A stretch of DNA of 64,000 nt from Ichthyophis bannanicus (taxonomy: Eukaryota > Chordata > Amphibia > Gymnophiona > Ichthyophiidae): NCBI GenBank assembly GCA_033557465.1, contig CM066036.1, forward strand, positions 720,577,828 to 720,641,827. Reading direction: 5' to 3'. How positions within the stretch are numbered: position 1 is the stretch's first letter; each line of letters opens with the position of its first letter. The position numbers and the translations under genes were made by a program. The notes beneath the pieces were generated by a model that did not search any database, was not told the DNA's origin, and worked only from the letters and a program-made list of their open reading frames with translations. This document shows, piece after piece, positions 56,332 to 64,000 of the stretch.

Positions 56332-56918
56332 TTAGTGCGCGATAACATGGCTGCGGCGTTAAGGCACACTAACGCTGTGAAATCCGGCTCTGAAGGGTGG
56401 AGTAAGGCTTCCCAGAGGGCGGACAGAAGGGGTCAATGGGAGGAGAGTGGGAGGTCAGAGGCTCCAGGCACACTAATGCTGTGAAATTAGGTTCTGAACA
56501 CTAACGCCAGTGAAACCCTCGCATTAAGGCACATTTGCAGGAAAGAGAAACCATTTCAGTCGGCAATGTACAGCAAAGCCAGGGAAACCCAAAAACGTGA
56601 TAGTAGTGATACATGTGCCCGGAGCAAAAAGGCAAATAAACACAGAAAATGACCTGAACCACATTTAAAATCCCAATAACCAAGCTGGCCAAAAGTGATA
56701 TTAATGATAAACATAAAGCAACACCACTGACAAAGCTCAAAAAATAAGATATCATGTTTGGAAGGATCTATTCTCTGTCTCCCTACAAAGTGAATGATCC
56801 CACATTAAACAGTGATGATCAGGGTTTATTCACGTCTATATTGGTCAGGTTTGTTATGACGTGCACATGTGCAGAAACAGCAGAGTGGGAACGTAGGAAA
56901 GGGCAACTGTACTGATGC

Positions 56919-57140
56919 GGAGAGAGAGATCATTAGAGAAAGACATCATGCTTGGCAAGATAGAAGGTCAATGCAAAAGAGGAAGGCCAGCAATGAGATG
57001 GATCGATACAATAACAGCAGCTACGGGTACCAGTCTGTCAACAAGGAGCCGCCTGACTGAAGATCGAACACAATTTAGGATAGCTATCCAGAGGGTCACC
57101 ATGAGTCGACTCCGACTCGACGGCACTTAACAACAACAAC
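56919..57140 (+). mobile_element. BovB-like RTE LINE, 5'-truncated, 222 bp
   Basis: Flanked by a perfect 8-bp duplication ACTGATGC (56911-56918, 57141-57148). It encodes the RTE C-terminus (56915-57130: KDIMLGKIEGQCKRGRP then AMRWIDTITAA, ending SRLRLDGT), very close to the known BovB end. It stops in 'cggcacttaa' and (CAA)n, the usual short RTE tail. Confidence 0.9.
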
Positions 57141-57679
57141 ACTGATGCTGTAAATGGGAAATAGAGGGCTGTAGGTGACACATGCTGTGGTTCAGCTGGG
57201 GCACAGTGTGTGTTAGGCAGATGCCTAGGTGGCACATAGGGATGCTGAAACAGTAAAGCAGCAAGACAGCTACTGACGTGGGTCCAACATGGGCATGAGT
57301 GTGTGTCCCACAGTGTCACAGGGGAGATTATCCAGCAGGTACCCCTAAGGACACATAACATTGGCAGGTGGTGTGTGTGTGTGTGGGGGGGAAGCACGCA
57401 TGTCCATGTAGGCACCCCTACCCGAGAACCCACACCATAGGCAGCTGCCCAACGGCATACTGGATGGCCTGGGACTGCGCACCACCAGTACCACCGGCAT
57501 AATGGCATGGCAGCATGTTGGCAGAGGGGTGCTGGTGGCAGATGGGGCAGTGACATCTGCCCACTGCAGACCATGGCCTAGCCCCGTGTAGGTGGGTGCC
57601 GTGCACTGCAACAGACAGGGTCTGTCTGACAAACAGTCATGGTATCCCAAGGGCATGGACCATCCTTGTGGCAGCAGTG

Positions 57680-57736
57680 TGGTGCAGTACATCCAGCCAG
57701 TGTATTCAGGAGCAGAATGTCACAAGTTCAAGTCCC
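57680..57736 (+). other. tRNA-like module 1 of copy 3
   Basis: AGTTCAAGTCCC (57725-57736) is equivalent to the B box at 4875 of copy 1, with a weak A side in GTGTGGTGCAGTACAT. Confidence 0.4.
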
Positions 57737-59797
57737 AGCTATGGCTCCTGCTAACCCTTTCCCCATATTTTACCCAGTACTAAACCATGGTATTAAAGAT
57801 GGAACCTTTATTGCAGATAACATAAACATGCCTGAAACACCTATATTTTACCCTACAGAGCACAGACACCATAAACATGTGCAATCCCTAGAGCAGAGTT
57901 TCCCAACTGCATTCCTGGAAGGCCAAACACCATTCAGGTGTCATGCTTTCTCTAATACATATGCCTGTGCTGCATTTTATGCCCATGGTATGCAAATGTC
58001 TCTCATGCATATTCATTAGGGACAGCATGAAAATCTGAACAGTGTTTGGCCCACCAGGACCGGAGTTGGGAACCTCTGCCCTGGAGCAGTGGCCAACAGG
58101 GGCATAAACAGCCACACCCACAGGCTCCACTATCCAAAGCCTCATGGAGAGTCAGGCTGTTGGGCCCTGTGTGCAGCAGCATCTCCCAATACTAGCACTT
58201 GCATACCTTAGCAATGCAGCCCTAAACTTGGAATACGTTACACATATTTCAAAAGGTTGCTTTGATTAATGGCAGATAACATTTCCTAAGTTAAGCACAA
58301 TTTGCTGACAGAGCTGCATCATAGCAACCTTTCTGATATCTGTGGAGTGTGTTTCAGTTTTGGTTTCTGACAGTGTTTACCACCCTGGGGAATGACCCCA
58401 ACAGTATTGCGTACCATAGCCATGCCTGCACTGTGCCCAGGACTGGTGTGGTGGCCAGGGTTGCCAAAAGCCTCTATATATGCACAATGCTGGCATAGGT
58501 GTGGGAGTGTGTGTCTGTCTATCCAGTGTGTTGTGGCTGCCTACACCTTACTCAGCTCACACTGCTTGCACTGTTTCCAGTGTTAGCCTACCAATGTGCA
58601 TAATGAGAGCAAGGTACTGTGGGTATGGCCCGGACAGGGTGGCCTGGGCAGGATGCATCTGCATAGGGCATATGGCAATGGCTGGGACATTGTAGTGGCT
58701 GACCACCACCTGCACGAACAGAGTGGCCACAGCATGTCATGCTGGGAGGTCACTCTCATCCTGACTGAGCATTGACCACGGCATGGCTAGGTTCCCCCAT
58801 GGTGCTTTATAATGTTTCTCTCAAGTGATGTTTATGGGTTTTCTTTTCTGGGGGACCAATCACTGACTTATCTGCTTGGTGTGTGTGCTTGCATCCCAGT
58901 TTTGGGTGCACACAGCTCCTCCAGGAACATGCACTATGGATTAGCTAGCAGACTGTCTGCAGTTAGTATGTGTATGGCTGGAACACCTTGCAGGGTACAG
59001 CGGCTAGAGACTCGCTGTGCTTACTGCTGGAGAACGTCAGATAGTGGTGGGGGGCAGCTGAGCATTTCCAGGCCTACTGTCTGTCTGCCATTGCCTTATG
59101 GATGCGTACAGATCTGCATTGACTACCCTGTAGGGTGCCTGTTCCCTAGCAGGACTGGGGTTGATGGTCCCCCTCTATTGCCCCCATTACAGGGATGTAG
59201 AATATGGATCTGTTGGTGGGAGATCCTGTCCCCTACCCTGAGCACCAGAGGGTGGGTTGGGTGGTGCTACATAATCTGCTTTTGGATCCAAACACCTCTC
59301 TTCACCTATAACATGTGACCATGGCACCCACACAGGATATGCACTATTCTTGGTGCATCATAGTCCACAATGGCTAGATGTGACTGAGAAATACAGATGG
59401 ACACAGGTATATCCTAGGTGTGTCTGCAAGGACTACTTATCACACACTGGCACTGATGACAACTTGCAGCATAGCCTATCTCAGCTAAGCCAGGTGCTGC
59501 GGACCTGGTGCTGGGCGCCCCACCTCGCCCTCAGGGTGAGCACAGTATCCCCACAATGTGTCGGTCTGTAGCTACTCTGTGCCAGTAACACACATGGTCA
59601 GTTCCCCCTACCAGGCCGAGGTGCTGTGGGGGTGTATACCCCATCTTGTGATCATCTGTAGACTGCTGATCTGCATGTGCAGTGCATCATGGGTACGGGT
59701 GAGTTAACCCTATCCTGGTAACCACAGCATATAGTTTGTGTGGTGACCTGCAGTCCTTCTGTAGCCAGCCAGTGGTTTGTTAGTAGCTATAGAGATG

Positions 59798-59851
59798 TGG
59801 CCCACTGGTTACTTCACTGACTGTGGAAGCAGAGATCATGGATTTGATCCC
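59798..59851 (+). other. tRNA-like sense module of copy 3
   Basis: A box TGGCCCACTGG (59798-59808) and B box GGATTTGATCCC (59840-59851), left of the foldback. Confidence 0.5.
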
Positions 59852-59897
59852 ACAATGGTGTTATTTTATAGGGCTGTCTGAGGCATTTCCTTTATTA

Positions 59898-60155
59898 ATT
59901 TAAATTAGTGCTGCCGGCAAAAACACCCTCACAGTGTTGTAACCTTAAAGTGCCTCATAAGGCGCCCTATAAAGCACCCTATAAGGCGCCCTATAAGGTG
60001 CCTTATAAGGCACCCTTTAGGGAACATTATAAGGTACCTTGGCGGACAGTGCACTTTATAATGTGCCCTCTGGAGTGCCTTATAGGGTGCCTTATACAGG
60101 ACCTTAGGTTACGGCACAGTGAGGGTGTGTTTGCTGGCAGCACTAATTTAAATTA
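59898..60155. repeat. Foldback palindrome of copy 3
   Basis: Begins AATTTAAATTAGTGCTGCCG and ends CAGCACTAATTTAAATT, so the outermost arms are perfect. The inside is again filled with GGCGCCCTATAAGGCGCC-type self-complementary words. Confidence 0.85.
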
Positions 60156-60236
60156 AAAAAGGAAAATGCCTCAGACAGCACTGATTTAAAGTAAAGGGTA
60201 ACACCTCAAACAGCCTTACTCATTAAGCCCACTGGG

Positions 60237-60289
60237 GGATCAAACTCATGACCCCTGTTTCATCAGTCAATGCATTAACCATTGTGCTA
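60237..60289 (-). other. tRNA-like antisense module of copy 3
   Basis: Minus-strand A box TAGCACAATGG (60279-60289) and B-box-like GAGTTTGATCCC (60237-60248), right of the foldback. Confidence 0.55.
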
Positions 60290-60509
60290 CACCTCTGTTG
60301 CTGTGCTTTTAGGTCAGCGCGCCTAATTAAGGCTAACGTGCGTTAACGTGCCACGGCTCCCTCTATCGCACGATAATGGACTTTATCGCACGATAACCCA
60401 AAATGCTACCTTAAGACCGGAACGCTCACTACCTTATATGGCATTCGTCACAGTAAGACTGCAACTAACACTGGCAACATTAAGACGGTTTAGTAAACAT
60501 ATCCCTTTA

Positions 60510-60800
60510 TCTTCCTAACCCGTCCTGATGTGATATTGACCCAGTCAATACTAGGGTAATTGAAATCTCCCATTACTACTGTGTTGTAAAATTTGCTAGC
60601 TTCCCTAATTTCTGTTAGCCTTTCATCATCTATCTAGTCATTCTGGCCAGGTGGGTGGTAGTATACCCCCACTGCCATTACCTTCCCCTCTTTCCATGGA
60701 ATTTCTTTCTATAGAGATTCTACATTATAGTTTGTTTCCTGAAAAACCCTTATCCTGTTGGATTCAATGCCCTCTTTAACATTTAGCCCCAAAGCAAAAC
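60510..60800 (-). mobile_element. CR1 LINE endonuclease fragment
   Basis: The minus strand reads GVYYHPPGQND, then YNTVVMGDFNYPSIDWVNI, the CR1 apurinic-type endonuclease core with its GDFN motif. 5' and 3' parts are missing. It abuts the right end of Harbinger-like copy 3. Confidence 0.85.
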
Positions 60801-62784
60801 CAAATTTATCATGGGGAATGTTTCAGCAGTAAAATAGTGAATAAATGTGGTTAGCAGGTCTTCTATCTGTGTTAATCACTTTGAATATGCCCCCGTTGTT
60901 TAATATTCAAAAATACTTACGTGGTCAGTATCAGGTACTCAAAGCAAAAGTGCATGCATTTAAAAATTTGTAGCTGACAAATGGATAAATTTTGTAAGTC
61001 AAGGAAAGGGTGGGGCATTCTAGGGGGGTCATCCCAGAACAGAAATAAGCTGGTTAGACATGAGGGATAGACATTTTACATGCAAAACCATCTAGAACTG
61101 TATTCTGAAACCACATGGCCGTGGACGTACATGGCGCAAACACAGGGATCTCAGAACATGAGTGGGAATGGATGAGGCAGCGGCGTGGGCAGCCACGGAG
61201 ACATACAAAGTATGTTCAGGAACCTTCCATAAATGTCTGCAGTGTTACCTGCATACATCCAAGTTAGCCCTCTGGAAATGCAGAATAAGGGCAGTAGTTA
61301 GAACAAAATCTGCTCTGCTCTGCAATGCAGGCTGGATAGGGGAATGGCGGTGACAGGTAAATGATGCAACAGTGTATAAGCGGTCGGGGAGAACACAAGA
61401 TACGGTTGTACAGAACATACAGCAGTAGTAATGACAGGCTATATGGTAACACCTCTACTGAAATATAAGGAAGCTCTCAACTGTTTATTCTGGTGACTAT
61501 GATGTTTGCTGCCCGTGCTGAGGGAGGGAATCTAGGTGCCCCTAGCAAGTTCTAGGCCAAATACCTGTAACGGTTGAATGCCTCCTGCGACTCCAGGCTA
61601 TACCAGCTGTAGATGGTGGGTGTAGGGCTGCTGTTCTTCAGAAGTATGCATTTTGGGGATGACCTGTGAGCCTGTGTGAGGTTTCAGTGTGGCCTGGGAG
61701 GGCCCAGAGTGCTCATCCTTACATCAGGGAGGAACATGGATGGCTGACTGCTACCTGGAATATTGTGTGGACCATTGTGTTACCAGGTGCAGGTGTGAGC
61801 AGCAGACGACAGCATTCTACTTTGAGAACTGGTGCACCATCAGTGCTGTTGCCATATGTGTGCTGTTGTACAGAACGCTTATGTTGCCTTTGCACATGGT
61901 TGAGTGCTGTGTCCACAATTGAATGCTGTCATTCTGCGGGACCCTTATTTGTGACAAGGATATGTTGTAGCATGTATCTTTATCTTTATTATGTTGCTTG
62001 ATTGACCGCTCAGGTTAGTGCATCAGAGCAGTTAACAAAATACAGGAACTGCACAATATTTAAAAGAAAAGAAAAGAAAAATAACATCATCAAATCATAG
62101 GACAGGGACAGAAAGAGGCAGATAGATCAATCCATCGTGAATCTGTGTCGCCTAGCTCTCATTCTTACTTGGCAGTGTACAGATGTTGTCCTGTGATGAC
62201 ATGCATTACTAGGGGTGTCTGCTACTGCCTTGTATGGGATGATGCAATGCATCTCATACCACACATATCACAATCTACCTGCTTTGCTATCATCATTGTG
62301 TGCCGTGTGGTTACTTTGCTGGGACAGTAACGATCTGGTATATATGGTCTGCCTTGCCTCTGCATTTCTGTATCAGCAGCTGTTATGTGTAGTTTGTATC
62401 AGCACTACACTGTCAGTAAGCAGAGCCGAATAGGGAATGCACATTGTACAGGGGAGGCGTGGCCATTCGCGAGTATCTAGCAGAGACGGACAAGGTTGAC
62501 TACATGTGTCTTGTCAGAATACGGTGAGTGCGGGGACATACACAGAGGTTGCTAGCGTATACCCATCTCTCATACACCACAGTGCTCTGTTTGTGCTGCA
62601 CAGTAGACATCTATGTCCCTGATTCCGGAACCATAGCTGCATCTATTCTCGCGGCTGCTGCATCACATTTGCATCGGGCACATATTCAGACTGGACATGC
62701 CCGAGGGTTGCATGTGCACGTTCAGGAATCGGCCTGCATGTGGATAGCAGCAATATTCAACTGCTATCAGTTTAACTCCATCTA
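60801..62784. mobile_element. Repeat family E, second copy, with L2 tail scrap
   Basis: 61085-61320 parallels 49020-49270 ('gcagagacgtacaaag' type words, 'gtggaataagggcag'). 61925-61965 parallels 48503-48545. An inverse L2-type 3' scrap lies at 61965-62120. Frames (up to 111 codons) have no domain. Confidence 0.4.
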
Positions 62785-64000
62785 TATTTATTTAACATCT
62801 TTTTTTACCACTTTATCTGGAAGTGAAAGTGGTTTACAGTTAACATGAATGTGCAAAAAATTTCAGAGAACATTATAACGTAGGGTGTTAATAAAACCAA
62901 ATAACTATTTACATGGGTCAAGTTGAAAGTCTTAGTGATGGGAGAGTGAAAAGGGGCAAGTAACCTGGGAAGGTACAGAGAACAGTCATAGGATTACGTG
63001 TCTATTAATGTATGATTGTTTGTAAGACATTCGTAATAGCCATGCTATGTGTCACAATATCTCAAAAGTATTTCGAGAATAGGTGAATCTTTAGCTTCCT
63101 GAGAAATTTGGTTATGAGGTCTAAGGATCTGAGCCCTTTAGGGAGTGAGTTCCAGATTGAAGGGGCATAGAGAGAGAATGCACATTTGCAAGTGGTCTGT
63201 CGGCTGCTCACTTTAAAGGTAGAGATTGTGAGGAGTTCAGGGAGTTCAGCCTTCATATTCTGTTGTCCGGGACCTTTTGTATTAGGGTTCACAGACTTTC
63301 TGCTAAGACATTGTGAAGAGGCTTGAAGATGTTGAGTATCACCTAGTAATTTATTCTGGATATTATAGGGAGTCAGTGCATTTCTTTTAATACTGATGTG
63401 ATATGTTGTTGTAGAGGCATGCCTTTTTTCATGTATGCAGCAATGTTCTGGACAATCCATAGAGGGTGTAGTGCATGCTTTGGGATTCCTTGATATATTG
63501 TTTTATAGTAGCCTAGGTGCAGAGTTATTAATGCTTGACATGCTATCCTAAAGTTGCTAGGGTTAAGGAGTGGATGGAGATTTTGCAGGGTCTTTATCTT
63601 GTAGTATGTAGCTTTGGCGGTCTTCTTGATGTGTGACTGTAAGTTGAAATTTTGATCCAGGGTTAATCCTAGGTATCTCACTTCTGATTTGACTTTCAGT
63701 TCAGTTCGAAGTCTGCGATTTTCAGTGTCAGTGGTAGGCAGAAGGTTGAGTCACTTGTTACATACAGAACTTCAGTTTTGTTGTAGTTTAAAGAAAGACT
63801 GTGATTGGTGAACCATTGATCTACAAGGACACAGCTTGTTATTGTTGTTTGGTCTGGACTGATAAAGGTGTGTATATCACGATATTATCCCCATAGATAT
63901 GGTAAAGTATATATATTGTGGCTTTGTATCACTGAGCACAGTGACTGTATGTAAATGTTAAACAGTAAAGATGAGAGTGCAGAACTCTGTGGTAATCCTT
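62785..64000 (-). mobile_element. L2-clade LINE running off the window
   Basis: The 3' tail lies at 62785-62860 ('ttatttaacatctttttttacc', 'gaaagtggtttacagttaac') and coding remnants go up to the edge. This copy is a different L2 subfamily from those at 261-1740 and 25092. Confidence 0.8.
63062..63960 (-). pseudogene. L2 ORF2 C-terminal half
   Basis: Minus-strand L2 reverse-transcriptase remnant. Near 63880-63900 the degenerate catalytic box reads YHIYGDNIVIY where Y-A-D-D is expected. Then comes MRYLGLTLDQNFNLQSHI (63630-63681), with KIKTLQNLHPLLNPSNFRIA and LGYYKTIYQGIPKH. The end is APSIWNSLPKGLRSLDL and FLRKLKIHLFSKYF (63062-63190). A frameshift separates the last two frames near 63400. 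The catalytic change plus frame breaks mean it is inactive. Confidence 0.8.

Larger units (their letters stand above)
56332..60505. mobile_element. Harbinger-like DNA transposon, copy 3
   Basis: Collinear with copy 1 from just inside its left end (TTAG then GTGCGATAAC) to the right terminus TAGTAAACATATCCC at 60505. Without the RTE insert it is about 3.95 kb, the same as copy 1 without its LTR. The outer left terminus is missing, replaced by the fourth copy's right end. The right flank is CR1. It holds the same modules: tRNA-like boxes at 57680-57736, 59798-59851 and 60237-60289 (antisense), and the foldback at 59898-60155. Confidence 0.8.

Overview
The window looks like repeat-packed intergenic or intronic DNA from a vertebrate, most likely an amphibian or another tetrapod with a large genome. 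I lean towards a caecilian because CR1, L2, L1/Tx1-like, BovB-like RTE, DIRS, Harbinger-like and hAT-like repeats occur together, but that is inference and a single search would settle it. I found no host protein-coding gene, no rRNA gene and no convincing intact tRNA gene. Almost every long open frame lies in a transposable element, a tandem array or a shadow of one. Bacterial features such as operons, ribosome binding sites and CRISPR do not apply.

Layout. 1-3624 holds L2 and CR1 LINE fragments, one split by a non-autonomous DNA repeat. 3625-9089 is a complete Harbinger-like DNA transposon (3-bp duplication TTG) inserted in a CR1 and itself hit by a 1.49-kb solo-LTR-like element. 9175 to about 16480 is a second, longer relative. 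It carries a 93-bp minisatellite and the spliced remnant of a Myb/SANT-like accessory gene. 16480-17142 is the right end of a hAT-like element, followed by a short MITE and a tRNA-derived SINE. 19383-21560 is a low-repeat island. 22125-29080 is a nest of CR1, L1 and L2. 32122-38000 is a DIRS-type element with its diagnostic inverted ends and internal complementary region, inserted precisely in another LINE. 39250-42470 is a second low-repeat AT-rich island. 44861-47869 and 53348-55346 are two hAT-like elements with 8-bp duplications; each carries a C-rich satellite and a long palindrome. 56035-60505 is a third Harbinger-like copy plus a right-end fragment of a fourth. The window ends in an L2 that runs off the edge.

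How the parts relate. The Harbinger-like copies share terminal GGGGTATGTTTACTAA-type repeats, subterminal palindromes of the TTATCRCGYGATAA type, tRNA-like A/B-box modules, and (copies 1 and 3) a 250-bp foldback flanked by two such modules in opposite orientation. Copy 2 has a rearranged version of this and also the Myb-like exons, so it may descend from the coding lineage that mobilised the others. This composite is the best candidate here for something undescribed. The hAT satellite-plus-hairpin cassette, whose palindrome differs between copies, comes second.

Nested insertions with clear target duplications give a relative chronology: CR1 first, then Harbinger-like copies, then the LTR element and a BovB-like RTE; elsewhere, LINE, then DIRS, then a small hAT MITE.
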